DNA of 25,598 nt from a virus: positions 1-25,598 of the IMG/VR virus record IMGVR_UViG_3300024346_000454. One strand, written 5' to 3'. The notes under the pieces are model-generated. The model worked only from the letters and a program-made list of their open reading frames with translations, did not search any database and had not been told where the DNA came from. This document shows positions 6,069 to 13,182 of the stretch, in pieces; position 1 is the first letter of the stretch, and each line of letters begins with the position of its first letter. The position numbers and the translations under genes are program-made.

Positions 6069-8410
6069 TATAACTTACAGGCCTCACAGTCATCATCAAG
6101 TTCATCTTCTTGATTAAAATTCAAACTGATAACATTATCAGGTTGTTCTTCTACAGCTCTACTACCAGCTTTGTTAATCAAGCTATAATAGAAAGTCTTC
6201 AAACCCCAGTAATGACTTTGCATTAGGTTCTTGGCAATTAATGTTGTTGGAACTTTTCTATCAGCAAAGTGAGCAGGATTGTAAAACGTATTAGTACTGA
6301 TACTTTGATCAACATAGGCAGCAATAACCGCCGCTGTTTTTAAATAGCCATCACAGTCTTTTTGTTCCCACATTAGTTGATATTTGTTTTTTAACTTGTG
6401 ATATTCAGGAACAACTTGTGTAAATGATCCTGCTTTGCTTTCTTTAGTGCTAATCAAGCTCATAGGCATTTCAATACCGTTTGTACTATTAATGACAACC
6501 GAACTAGACTCCACTGGTGCAACTGCCATTTGTGTGGCATTACGAACACCGTGTTCTTTCATACTAGTACGCAATGATTCCCAATCTAATTCAGGAGCGA
6601 AGTTTGTTAATTCATTAACACCATTGGCACGTAATTCCCAAGGGAATGTTCCTTGTCCATAACGTGTTCTATCACTACCTTCACACTTGCCACGTTCTTT
6701 AGCAAGTTCAACACTAGCTTCAGTTAGGTAGTAGGCTTGGTGTTCCATCCACGTCTTGACTTCAGCCAAGCTGTCTCGTTCTCCGTATTTAAGGCTTCGT
6801 TTGGCGTGCCAGTAGGCAAGATTAGTGATTCCAATTCCAAGAGGTCTGATTTCATCGTTGGATAATTTAGATTGAATGGATAGAAAGTCTTGATAGTCAA
6901 GAATGTTATTGAGGCTACGATGCAATATGCGGCAAGCACGGCGCATATCTTCTGGGTTACGGAACGAACCCCAATTGATTGAGCCCAATGTGCAAAGAGC
7001 GATACGACCATCGCTGTCATCCAAACGTTTAAAGGATTTAGTAGGTAAAAGAATTTCACAGCAAAGATTACTCTGATAAATTGTGTGATACTCAGGATCG
7101 AATGGTCCTTGATTCATCACGTTGTCAACGAACACTAAGTAGATACGTCCTGTATCTGTGCGTTCTTTTAAAATGCCGCCTTTAAATACTTCTTCTGCAG
7201 ACATTGTTTTCTTACGAAGACCTGGAGTGTTTTCATACTTAACATATAATTCTTCAAATAGTTTTGTATTAGAATAAAATGCTTGGTATAAGTCAGGTAC
7301 TTCATTAGGATCAAAGAATGTTATTGATTCTTTGTTTTTGAATCGTCTCCAGAATAAAGCACTAAGCACAACCCCATAATCCATATGACGGACTCGGGTT
7401 TCCTCTGTTCCTTGATTGTTCTTGAGTACAATAAGGTCGTCAAACTGGTGATGCCAGATTGGATAAAAGATAGTAGCACTTGCATTGCGAATTCCTCCTT
7501 GTGAACATGAACGCAGATCACCGAACCATTTCTTTAAAAATGGAATCATACCTGTGTGCATAATTTCGCCGCCCCTAATAGGGCTTCCTAAAGGACGTAG
7601 TCGCCCAATTTCTAAACCAATACCAGCACGTTTGCTGGCATACTTGGCCATCATCTCTCCGGACGCAAAAATTGAGTCCAGATCGTCGTCGCTTCTGATG
7701 AGTACGCAAGAACTAAACTGTTTGGTGGGAGTACCAAGGCCAGCAAGTACAGGAGTAGCAAGAGTAAAAAGACCGTCACTAGCCGCGTTGTAGTATTCTT
7801 TAATATAACGCATACGAGCCGCGTTAGGTTCTTCCTTATGAAATACAGTAGCGGCTGCAACCATATATCTAATTTGAGGAGTTTCATATGTTTCTTTCGT
7901 CGAGCGGTTCTTTACAAGATACTTTTCAATAAGTTGTTCAATAGCGGCATAACTGTATTGCTCGTCCTTTTCGTGGTCGAGCATATCATTCATTTTGTTC
8001 CAGTCTTCTTCTGTATACCAGTCGAGAAGTTCATTTGTATAAAGACCTGTTGCTACATTCTTTTTAACAATATCATAAAGGTGAGGAACTTCGTAGTCAC
8101 CATATACATCTTTCCGTAGCATACTAAGGCGTTGCTTGCCTGCTACGTATTGATAATTTGTGTGTCCGATATCCGGGTTGGCTTCTACGTCGATAAGGTT
8201 AACGATAGCGCGAAGTGTAATCTCATCAATTTCTTTAGTAGTGATACCATCATAAAAATGAGGCTGCGCTTTAATCTCTACCATACTTTGACTTACGTCT
8301 GCTATACCTGCACATATCTTAGTAATTTGGGCCTGCCATTTTTCAATCATTAATTGTTCTTTTTCTCCACTGCGCTTAATAACAGTGATGGCTTTGGCTG
8401 ATGATGTCAT
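6068..8410 (-). CDS. nrdA: Class Ia ribonucleotide reductase alpha subunit
   Basis: The large subunit reduces ribonucleoside diphosphates to deoxy forms for phage DNA synthesis. It has 780 residues, normal for the family. Residues 1-100 form an ATP-cone with IDEITLRAIVNL, so allosteric activity control may be retained. Active-site residues: Cys235 (SSCVLI) and Cys473 (ALCTLGS) form the reducible pair; SNLCCEILLPT carries Asn448, thiyl Cys450 and Glu452. Tyr741-Tyr742 (TFYYSL) fit the radical-transfer pair, and the tail DDDCEACKL ends in the CxxC shuttle that glutaredoxin or thioredoxin re-reduces. AAGGAAAC precedes the ATG. It is the first gene of the operon nrdA-aldolase-nrdB and onward. Confidence 0.97.
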   Translation of the reverse strand: MTSSAKAITVIKRSGEKEQLMIEKWQAQITKICAGIADVSQSMVEIKAQPHFYDGITTKEIDEITLRAIVNLIDVEANPDIGHTNYQYVAGKQRLSMLRKDVYGDYEVPHLYDIVKKNVATGLYTNELLDWYTEEDWNKMNDMLDHEKDEQYSYAAIEQLIEKYLVKNRSTKETYETPQIRYMVAAATVFHKEEPNAARMRYIKEYYNAASDGLFTLATPVLAGLGTPTKQFSSCVLIRSDDDLDSIFASGEMMAKYASKRAGIGLEIGRLRPLGSPIRGGEIMHTGMIPFLKKWFGDLRSCSQGGIRNASATIFYPIWHHQFDDLIVLKNNQGTEETRVRHMDYGVVLSALFWRRFKNKESITFFDPNEVPDLYQAFYSNTKLFEELYVKYENTPGLRKKTMSAEEVFKGGILKERTDTGRIYLVFVDNVMNQGPFDPEYHTIYQSNLCCEILLPTKSFKRLDDSDGRIALCTLGSINWGSFRNPEDMRRACRILHRSLNNILDYQDFLSIQSKLSNDEIRPLGIGITNLAYWHAKRSLKYGERDSLAEVKTWMEHQAYYLTEASVELAKERGKCEGSDRTRYGQGTFPWELRANGVNELTNFAPELDWESLRTSMKEHGVRNATQMAVAPVESSSVVINSTNGIEMPMSLISTKESKAGSFTQVVPEYHKLKNKYQLMWEQKDCDGYLKTAAVIAAYVDQSISTNTFYNPAHFADRKVPTTLIAKNLMQSHYWGLKTFYYSLINKAGSRAVEEQPDNVISLNFNQEDELDDDCEACKL

Positions 8411-8487
8411 TCTATTTTGTTTCCTTGCTTTGTTGTTTTTTATTTTAATTTTAGTATTCTATTTAACTAAACATTGTAATAATTCTG
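8411..8487 (-). promoter_or_regulatory. nrdA leader with possible promoter box GTTAAATA
   Basis: A 77-base AT-rich spacer before nrdA. On the minus strand GTTAAATA lies at 8467-8460, giving a leader of about 45 nt, and AAGGAAAC stands before the ATG. The same 8-mer precedes a structural gene at 13649-13656. nrdA is usually an early or middle gene, so another promoter type cannot be excluded; no clear -35/-10 pair is visible. Confidence 0.35.
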
Positions 8488-8940
8488 TTATATTTTAATG
8501 TGCGTTAAGTCATTTTTGGTGATTGTATTCAGAACCTCAAAGTCGCATTCTTCAATAGTCAATACTTGGCCCAGTGTATAATTTAGCACTGTCTTCTTAT
8601 CAATAACTACTACTAGATGTACATCTTTTTCACTAAAATTATTTACTAACCATAGTTCTACGTTAGTATTAGGAGCAGTTATCCATAGCGTATATGCCTG
8701 TCCCAATGCAATAGCACTACGACAAAACTCGCCGCGACTAATCATATCCCAAGGACTTGGCCAAGTTTCGTGTCGATAAGGGTCTATAGTTTTGCGAACC
8801 CATGGGGAGAATGTCCACCACGTGTTTACTGCGCTGACAATATTATCTATTGTCATATCTACAGAGTTTTGTCTTAGTTCTCTCCAAGCTAAGATTTTTT
8901 CTGTAGTAGTCTTATACCAAATGCTTAAATTGTTTTCCAC
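8488..8940 (-). CDS. Conserved-looking phage protein of unknown function
   Basis: From GTG 8940 the product is 150 residues, beginning (V)ENNLSIWYKTTTEKILAWRE. It has a Trp-rich middle (WWTFSPWVRKTIDPYRHETW), GEFCRSAIALGQAYTLWI, and a C-terminal half of alternating hydrophobic strands with VVVIDKK. I do not recognise the family; the many Trp, Pro and Arg residues indicate a folded soluble protein. The frame remains open upstream to an ATG at 9048, but that would overlap the nuclease gene by 100 bases. GTG 8940 lies just after the nuclease stop and 8 nt after a TATAAATA box, so I prefer it. No Shine-Dalgarno sequence is evident. Confidence 0.7.
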   Translation of the reverse strand: MENNLSIWYKTTTEKILAWRELRQNSVDMTIDNIVSAVNTWWTFSPWVRKTIDPYRHETWPSPWDMISRGEFCRSAIALGQAYTLWITAPNTNVELWLVNNFSEKDVHLVVVIDKKTVLNYTLGQVLTIEECDFEVLNTITKNDLTHIKI

Positions 8941-8947
8941 TAGATGC

Positions 8948-9613
8948 TTATTTATAATACTGATCAAGACGTTGTGCCCAGAGATCACTGTAATGATCAA
9001 ACTCGTTACCTTCAATGATAAAAGGTTGGAGTTTGGCATCTCGGTCAATGATGTTAATTACACATTTTTTAATGTCAGTGCCATGCACTTCATTGTGTGC
9101 CAATGCATAGGCACAGCATTGTAGAAAATAATCTTCAATCCATTCTCTTTTCTTAGGCTTCTTAGTAGTCTTATGATCAATGATCGCAGGTGTACCTTTA
9201 TGTATACCAATCATATCACTAGTACCTGCATATAATCCAGGATAGTATAGCGGAGCTTCAATACCCCAAACTTCGTCAATTTCACAAAATGCTTCATTGA
9301 TCATAGTATCTGCCATGTCACGAGCCATTATCTGAACTTGATTATTTCCTTGTGGACGTTCTTTGCCTAATACATAGTATTCTAAATGTGTGTGCATTAG
9401 AGTACCGAGGCCTGCTGACTCTGTGCTAATACGTGTTGCTTCGGCATCGCCTACACGTTTACGCCATTCAATTAAGAATGTTTTATCTTTAGTGGAGTCT
9501 AGTACTGTTGTGACGCTGGGAACTTTACTACCATCAGGGCAAGCATAAAGGCGCTTGCCTGTGGATTCGTCACGGTTGAGTTTTTTGTATTCGTAAATTG
9601 GATTTAATAGCAT
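8948..9613 (-). CDS. PD-(D/E)XK nuclease, RecB/Cas4 type
   Basis: A 221-residue nuclease. After PSVTTVLDSTKD, residues show the RecB-family signature: His74 in GTLMHTHLE, Asp133 in AGTSDMIG, Asp146-x-Lys148 in AIIDHKTTKKPKK (the D-x-K catalytic core) and Gln165...Tyr169 in QCCAYA. This order (H, D, D-x-K, Q-x3-Y) marks RecB/Cas4-like exonucleases rather than restriction enzymes. Cys residues at 25, 110, 166, 167 and 184 do not form an obvious Cas4 iron-sulfur set. A role in phage DNA processing or host DNA breakdown is likely. It is preceded by a strong sigma70-like promoter with a palindromic spacer, and its ATG is only 7 nt past the -10 box. Confidence 0.88.
   Translation of the reverse strand: MLLNPIYEYKKLNRDESTGKRLYACPDGSKVPSVTTVLDSTKDKTFLIEWRKRVGDAEATRISTESAGLGTLMHTHLEYYVLGKERPQGNNQVQIMARDMADTMINEAFCEIDEVWGIEAPLYYPGLYAGTSDMIGIHKGTPAIIDHKTTKKPKKREWIEDYFLQCCAYALAHNEVHGTDIKKCVINIIDRDAKLQPFIIEGNEFDHYSDLWAQRLDQYYK
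8949..8956 (-). promoter_or_regulatory. Exact T4-type late box TATAAATA, 8 nt before a GTG start
   Basis: On the minus strand TATAAATA is followed by AGCATCTA and the GTG at 8940. It is an exact match to the T4 late consensus, but it coincides with the last codons of the nuclease (Tyr-Tyr-Lys-stop), which by themselves would generate it. I list it because the following gene has no Shine-Dalgarno sequence and a similarly close box precedes other genes. Confidence 0.3.
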
Positions 9614-9620
9614 ATAAACT

Positions 9621-9649
9621 ATTATACACTGAAATCAGTGTATAGTCTA
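9621..9649 (-). promoter_or_regulatory. Sigma70-like promoter with palindromic operator-like spacer
   Basis: On the minus strand the -35 box TAGACT (9649-9644) and -10 box TATAAT (9626-9621) are separated by 17 bases. The spacer is almost wholly a perfect inverted repeat with 10-base arms, TATACACTGA and TCAGTGTATA, around a 2-base centre (9623-9644), overlapping the edges of both boxes. The ATG of the nuclease follows the -10 box by 7 bases. This is the geometry of a repressor-controlled promoter. As RNA the repeat would be upstream of the start site, so an operator is more likely than a hairpin. Confidence 0.65.
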
Positions 9650-9657
9650 GTTATATA

Positions 9658-9975
9658 TTACCAACTAACAATCCATTTGAATGTATTGCCGGTGCTGGAA
9701 TTTACTCTACGTTCTATGGAATAGCCTAAATCTGTAAAATAACTTACAACCTGACTCATTTGAATAAATTTGGCACGGTCTTCGGTTACACCTTTCCAAA
9801 CATTACAATAAGTCACTGAAAGGGTCATAGTCGTGTCTGTTGTTTCTGCGCTATAGCTACCATTTGAAATTGCAGATAAGATAGCGTCTTCTAGTTCTCT
9901 GATCTCTGTAAAAATAGTTACATCATTCTGTGCTTTAGCACGAGCTTCTGTAGCAGTTAACATTACGTTTTTCAT
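9658..9975 (-). CDS. Small unrecognised phage protein, possibly virion
   Basis: A 105-residue protein starting MKNVMLTATEARAKAQNDVT, then a helical segment, a Ser/Thr-rich strand region (TTDTTMTLSVTY), and a C-terminal part with YFTDLGYSIERRVNSSTG and FKWIVSW. The ATEARAKA start resembles small proteins seen in marine phage structural regions, but I cannot name the family. It overlaps the upstream gene by 4 bases (ATGA), so it belongs to the same operon, which runs behind a GATAAATA box at 11003. A virion or assembly role is inferred from the operon only. Confidence 0.7.
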   Translation of the reverse strand: MKNVMLTATEARAKAQNDVTIFTEIRELEDAILSAISNGSYSAETTDTTMTLSVTYCNVWKGVTEDRAKFIQMSQVVSYFTDLGYSIERRVNSSTGNTFKWIVSW

Positions 9976-10298
9976 TTCAGTTTATCCATTGCTTGTTTCA
10001 ATGCTGTGCTTTTCATCTTATTAACATCTTTATCAAATTTATTAGTCATAGATTTAATTTGATTGTTATTTAAAACGATTTCATCATAAGTTGCTGTTGT
10101 AATTATATCTCGCAGATCTTTTCTATGTTTGTTAAGAATATTAACTAATAGTTCTGGAGTTACACTAGAGTCGTTAACATCATTAATCAATTGATTAGTT
10201 GAAATGGACTCTGCACCTTCAGCCTTTGCTCGTAAAAGCAAAGGCCTGATGATTCCTAGCACTTGTTCGTCGCTGTCGACAAATTCGTATAAACGCAT
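9972..10298 (-). CDS. Unrecognised small phage protein with two-helix core
   Basis: A 108-residue protein: an acidic start MRLYEFVDSDEQVLGIIRPL, a loop, VTPELLVNILNKHRKDLRDI, and a Lys-rich C-terminal helix (IKSMTNKFDKDVNKMKSTAL). Composition suggests a mostly helical protein that could bind nucleic acid or a partner by the basic tail. The family is unknown to me. Its ATG overlaps the stop of the upstream gene by one base (TAATG), and its stop overlaps the next start by four. The DNA coding for residues LLLRAKAE contains a 9-bp hairpin. Confidence 0.7.
   Translation of the reverse strand: MRLYEFVDSDEQVLGIIRPLLLRAKAEGAESISTNQLINDVNDSSVTPELLVNILNKHRKDLRDIITTATYDEIVLNNNQIKSMTNKFDKDVNKMKSTALKQAMDKLK
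10222..10245. repeat. Inverted repeat (9-bp arms, 6-nt loop) inside a coding region
   Basis: GCCTTTGCT at 10222-10230 is exactly complementary to AGCAAAGGC at 10237-10245, with loop CGTAAA. It lies inside the 108-residue gene, about 55 bases after its start, so the mRNA could fold a stable stem there. No run of T follows on either strand, so it is not a standard terminator. Confidence 0.5.
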
Positions 10299-10984
10299 TA
10301 CTTTAGTTCTCTGCCTGTTGGCAATTCTTCTTCACCACTGGCTGCATCTGCCATTCCGAATTCATCGCCTTGTGGTTCAGCACCAGGCATAGCTTGGCCG
10401 CTTAGGTCATCGCCCATGCCGCCCATTGCACCCATTGGGCTTTCGCCTTTAAGAACTGCAACTGCATTGCTTAAACTATCTTTGGCAGCTTTAACTGCGT
10501 CTAACAATGTAGAGAATGATTGGTCAGCACTTTGACCGAATTGTTGACCTTGCTCTTGACCAAATGTAACCTTCATTTTTTCTTCTAAAGGCATCAATTC
10601 GTCAGTTTGCATTTGAGCAACATCTTCCGCCATCTTTTGCAAGTCATCGACCATGTTTTGAGCAACAAGGATAAGTTCAGCCTGAGCCAAATCTTCACCG
10701 CTTTGTTCATTCATTCTGCGAGTAGAGCGCATTGGGCCAATCTCTTTAAGAATGTGACGTAATGCTTCAATGATCATTGTGTTCTTTACATAAGTAGAAT
10801 CATTGTGGAAGCCAACTTTTGTACTGGCCATTTGGTGGTTTTCCATAACTAGTTTGCTGATCAATGATTGCACTTTAACTGCATCGCCGTGTGCAGCCAA
10901 TTTCAAGCCATAGTGGCTATTCAAAAAGTTTTCTACTACACGCTGTTTGCGTTGTGCAGGGTTAAAAATTTCAGAGGTATTCAT
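10298..10984 (-). CDS. Probable structural or head-associated protein with Gly/Met-rich acidic tail
   Basis: A 228-residue protein. Residues 1-60 are basic and helical (NPAQRKQRVVENFLNSHYGL), 60-150 are helical with heptad-like spacing (MVDDLQKMAEDVAQMQTDEL), and 150-180 continue a helix (LLDAVKAAKDSLSNAVAVL). The C-terminus is low-complexity and rich in Gly, Met, Asp and Glu (PMGAMGGMGDD, then ending PTGRELK). It is the first gene behind GATAAATA (11003-11010), with AAGGATA before the ATG, and heads a short operon of three genes. A virion or scaffold-like protein expressed late is the best guess; I do not recognise a named family. Confidence 0.7.
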   Translation of the reverse strand: MNTSEIFNPAQRKQRVVENFLNSHYGLKLAAHGDAVKVQSLISKLVMENHQMASTKVGFHNDSTYVKNTMIIEALRHILKEIGPMRSTRRMNEQSGEDLAQAELILVAQNMVDDLQKMAEDVAQMQTDELMPLEEKMKVTFGQEQGQQFGQSADQSFSTLLDAVKAAKDSLSNAVAVLKGESPMGAMGGMGDDLSGQAMPGAEPQGDEFGMADAASGEEELPTGRELK

Positions 10985-11002
10985 AATAGGTATCCTTTAG
11001 AT

Positions 11003-11010
11003 TATTTATC
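11003..11010 (-). promoter_or_regulatory. Late-promoter-like box GATAAATA
   Basis: On the minus strand GATAAATA overlaps the stop codon of the 163-residue gene and is followed by an 18-nt leader with AAGGATA before the ATG at 10984. It is one of five exact copies of this 8-mer placed before gene starts in 11000-15250. Confidence 0.6.
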
Positions 11011-11500
11011 AATATGTTTTAGATAATTTGGTTTTTGTTTCTTCTAATCTTGCCTTGGCATCAGATAATCTGTCTGCAAACAAGGGGATTAGTTCAGGGT
11101 TAACCGAATTCATCTTTTGTCTATAAAATTTGATGTTTTCTAAACATCGAAAGTATTCTTGATCTAGTTCGTATATCATATCTTCTTTGGGTGAAGCAGT
11201 ATGCACACCTTTATGTAAAGAAAATATTATATGTAACGCACTAGAAAATAGTGCTACATTTTCAAATACTGTATCATTAGTATATAAATCTACAATAGAG
11301 TAATCATTTTTACTGCGAACATTCAAACTATATCTGTCATAGAATACTAAACAGCGTTCTTGTTCTTTCATGGTAACTAACATACCCAATATGTTAGAAG
11401 GTATAGCATCATCTAGCATTGCTGCCACTTTTGACGATAGCTTTGTAGCACTTTTTTTATCTACTGAATAATTTGTAGATAATTGCTTGGTTTTCTTCAT
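11009..11500 (-). CDS. Unrecognised phage protein, 163 residues
   Basis: The product begins MKKTKQLSTNYSVDKKSATK (basic, probably disordered), followed by a mixed alpha/beta region (SNILGMLVTMKEQERCLVFY, DYSIVDLYTNDTVF), a hydrophobic helix (VALFSSALHIIFSLHKG), and a long charged helix to the C-terminus (FADRLSDAKARLEETKTKL) with coiled-coil character. No family recognised. The ATG at 11500 lies 44 bases inside the upstream gene, an unusually long overlap here; no alternative start with a better ribosome binding site is visible, and the first 30 residues could be non-coding if a later start is used. Confidence 0.65.
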   Translation of the reverse strand: MKKTKQLSTNYSVDKKSATKLSSKVAAMLDDAIPSNILGMLVTMKEQERCLVFYDRYSLNVRSKNDYSIVDLYTNDTVFENVALFSSALHIIFSLHKGVHTASPKEDMIYELDQEYFRCLENIKFYRQKMNSVNPELIPLFADRLSDAKARLEETKTKLSKTY

Positions 11501-11672
11501 CGTATATTCTATCTAATAATCCTAGCCCTGTCATCTGTTCGGCTATTTTTTGTTTTCTTTCATCTAGATCTGTTCTAGATATTTGTGTTTGTTCTTTGAC
11601 TAATTTAACAAGTTCTTGTTGCTCGTTAGTAATCATTGTTTTAATGCCAGATGCTAGTTCGACTATTTTCAT
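11457..11672 (-). CDS. Small helical phage protein, 71 residues
   Basis: From ATG 11672 the product starts MKIVELASGIKTMITNEQQE, continues with a charged helix (LVKLVKEQTQISRTDLDERK) and ends IYDEENQAIIYKLFSR. It is mostly helical and charged, with no recognised family. ATG 11672 forms the usual 4-base ATGA overlap with the upstream stop; a longer version from 11690 is open but would overlap by 22 bases. Confidence 0.68.
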   Translation of the reverse strand: MKIVELASGIKTMITNEQQELVKLVKEQTQISRTDLDERKQKIAEQMTGLGLLDRIYDEENQAIIYKLFSR

Positions 11673-12064
11673 TTTGCAAACTTCTTCCATCCACTGGCTA
11701 CTGCACTCTTAGTGCCTGTATCTGTGCGCTCTTGACTGCCTTTGGTAGTTAGATTAATACTCTTAACTCCCATTAGTTCGTCGGCTATTTTAATTTGTTC
11801 AACTTCAGCGTCGGTATAACCAACCATACCAATATTTTCTGCCCAGGCGCTTTCTTGTTCGAATTCTTCACCCTTCCGAGCAGCCGCGGCCGCTAATGCC
11901 ATACCATAACGCATTTGCATATAGGTATCAGTGTTTCTTAACTGGGGTTCAATCATAACACTGGGCAAACTTTGATCTATATCGCCGCGTTTGACAGAAC
12001 CAAACTCCTTCATGCGTCCCGTGAAACCTTTATATGATTCAGAGATAATATCACTGATTTTCAT
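11669..12064 (-). CDS. Unrecognised phage protein, 131 residues
   Basis: The product begins MKISDIISESYKGFTGRMKE, contains an Ala-rich helix (YGMALAAAAARKGEEFEQES), YTDAEVEQIKIADELMGVKS, and a C-terminal Ser/Thr/Lys-rich tail ending SGWKKFAK. The M-K-I-S-D-I-I-S-E start is a style common among small marine phage proteins, but I know no function. ATGA overlaps join it to both neighbours, so it is part of the operon read from 13087. Confidence 0.7.
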   Translation of the reverse strand: MKISDIISESYKGFTGRMKEFGSVKRGDIDQSLPSVMIEPQLRNTDTYMQMRYGMALAAAAARKGEEFEQESAWAENIGMVGYTDAEVEQIKIADELMGVKSINLTTKGSQERTDTGTKSAVASGWKKFAK

Positions 12065-12474
12065 CTGTTCTGTAACCTTTGTAGTAAACTTTGAATTTGT
12101 CTAACTTCTGGTTTATTTTTATTCATCGGATCTGTAACTAGTGCTTCCAAGTCGTCCTGCTCATTGTCTTGTGGACCATTTGGATTAGTAGGAGTTCCTG
12201 CAATAGTAGGACTTGTACCCACTGGTTTGATTGGTTTGAATCCGCCTTGCTGAGCCCCGCTTGCTCCGGCATATTCTTGAGCAACACTGAATCTAGGATC
12301 ATGTTTACTTAAAATATTTCTTCCAGCATCTACTTTATCGTCGCTGACTGCTGATATTAAATCTAACACTTCGGTAAATTTTAGAGAATTGGAAATGCTG
12401 GCAATTTCAGCGTCGCTGATTTCTCCACTTGGATCTAAAAATTTAATAATATCATTTAAACTGCGGTCTGCCAT
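12061..12474 (-). CDS. Unrecognised phage protein with Pro/Gly-rich linker
   Basis: A 137-residue protein. Residues 1-60 are helical (LNDIIKFLDPSGEISDAEIA, FTEVLDLISAVSDD), 75-110 form a Gly/Pro/Asn-rich linker (VGTSPTIAGTPTNPNGPQDN), and the C-terminus is a short helix (EVRQIQSLLQRLQNR). The design of two helical segments joined by a flexible linker suggests a tether or scaffold, but this is inference. AAAAGG stands before the ATG and the gene overlaps the next by four bases. Confidence 0.7.
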   Translation of the reverse strand: MADRSLNDIIKFLDPSGEISDAEIASISNSLKFTEVLDLISAVSDDKVDAGRNILSKHDPRFSVAQEYAGASGAQQGGFKPIKPVGTSPTIAGTPTNPNGPQDNEQDDLEALVTDPMNKNKPEVRQIQSLLQRLQNR

Positions 12475-12479
12475 ATATG

Positions 12480-12785
12480 TTACCTTTTATTCGTTGTTTT
12501 GTTCATAGTCTTTAATCGTTTACTCAACGGATTAAATGCTTTTGTTCTCTTTGATTTTCTAACGATTCTAGCATTGAAACGTTTTCTAATTCGCTTCATC
12601 TGAAATCTCTTTTTCATATTTATCGCTTTGGAACACGCACCAACGTTAGCAACTGTTCTGCCTTTTTTCTTGCCACTAGTACAACGAATCATACGCTTTA
12701 ATTTCTTACCGCGTTTAGCCCAAACTCTTTTAGCCTCTGTTAAAGGTTCTTCTGTGTCTTCAACTATGACTTCAAATTCGTTCAT
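12480..12785 (-). CDS. Highly basic Lys/Arg-rich protein, possible DNA-binding internal protein
   Basis: A 101-residue protein from ATG 12785. The first 17 residues are acidic (MNEFEVIVEDTEEPLTEA); the rest is extremely basic, with KRGKKLKRMIRCTSGKKKGR, VANVGACSK and long runs such as KKRFQMKRIRKRFNARIVRK. Two Cys (RCTSG and GACS) might form a small metal or disulfide feature. An acidic N-terminus on a basic body resembles a removable neutralising segment, but there is no proof of cleavage. Expected role: DNA binding or packaging inside the capsid, or RNA binding. ATG 12785 is chosen because it forms ATGA with the upstream stop; an upstream start at 12866 would overlap that gene by 85 bases. 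Confidence 0.72.
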   Translation of the reverse strand: MNEFEVIVEDTEEPLTEAKRVWAKRGKKLKRMIRCTSGKKKGRTVANVGACSKAINMKKRFQMKRIRKRFNARIVRKSKRTKAFNPLSKRLKTMNKTTNKR

Positions 12786-13087
12786 TTTAATATTGCTATA
12801 ATACTTTCTGTATGTGCGCTGGCCCAACTTACCACTATCATGCCGCCGCCAAATGTATACATCCATTTATCTTTGAACTTTTCCATGGCCGAGATTTTTT
12901 TAGACATTTCGGCGTGTTGAGTACAGCTGGCTTGATACATCTGTTCTAATTTTTCTTCGATAGTATCTCTAGTTTTATCTAGACAATCGTGCATTTCTTT
13001 TACGTCTACTTTTAAGTCGTCAAGTTTCTCATTAAGATTCTCGACCTTTGTTTCGACTATTCCTAGCCGTTCTGTTGCTGATGCCAT
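12782..13087 (-). CDS. Coiled-coil protein with C-terminal membrane segment
   Basis: A 101-residue protein from ATG 13087, preceded by AAGGAG at 9 nt. Residues 5-45 form a strong coiled coil (LGIVETKVENLNEKLDDLKV, DVKEMHDCLDKTRDTIEEKL). After a short linker a hydrophobic stretch WMYTFGGGMIVVSWASAHTE begins near residue 73, followed by IIAILK. This layout resembles small phage membrane proteins such as haemolysin XhlA-type holin accessories, but it could be any membrane anchor. A GTG two codons upstream is less well placed. A GATAAATA box lies 83 nt before the ATG, consistent with late expression as expected for lysis genes. Confidence 0.65.
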   Translation of the reverse strand: MASATERLGIVETKVENLNEKLDDLKVDVKEMHDCLDKTRDTIEEKLEQMYQASCTQHAEMSKKISAMEKFKDKWMYTFGGGMIVVSWASAHTESIIAILK

Positions 13088-13170
13088 TAACACGAACTCC
13101 TTATAAATGTGTTCTTCTTATCTCAAATGCCTAAGTTTGTGCCAATGGTCTGGTGCCTAATTATGTACTG

Positions 13171-13178
13171 TATTTATC
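13171..13178 (-). promoter_or_regulatory. Late-promoter-like box GATAAATA
   Basis: On the minus strand TTTTGATAAATACAG directly follows the stop of the 148-residue gene and starts an 83-nt leader before ATG 13087. The long leader has AAGGAG at its end. The operon served would run from 13087 down to 11009. Confidence 0.6.
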
Positions 13179-13182
13179 AAAA

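Noticed and set aside
6724-7059. Open frame of 111 codons on the minus strand within nrdA
   Set aside because: It overlaps the certain nrdA frame entirely, has no ribosome binding site and its composition is that of an out-of-frame shadow.
7321-8353. Several 66-102-codon frames on both strands across nrdA
   Set aside because: All lie within the nrdA coding region, and the translations are rich in Cys, Phe and Ile runs typical of antisense or shifted reading.
8941-9048. Longer 186-residue version of the gene ending at 8488
   Set aside because: It would overlap the nuclease gene by 100 bases, and its extra residues resemble out-of-frame sequence.
12617-12624. A further GATAAATA on the minus strand
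   Set aside because: It lies inside the basic-protein gene (codons for Lys-Ala-Ile-Asn-Met), with no gene start in reach, and is explained by coding sequence.
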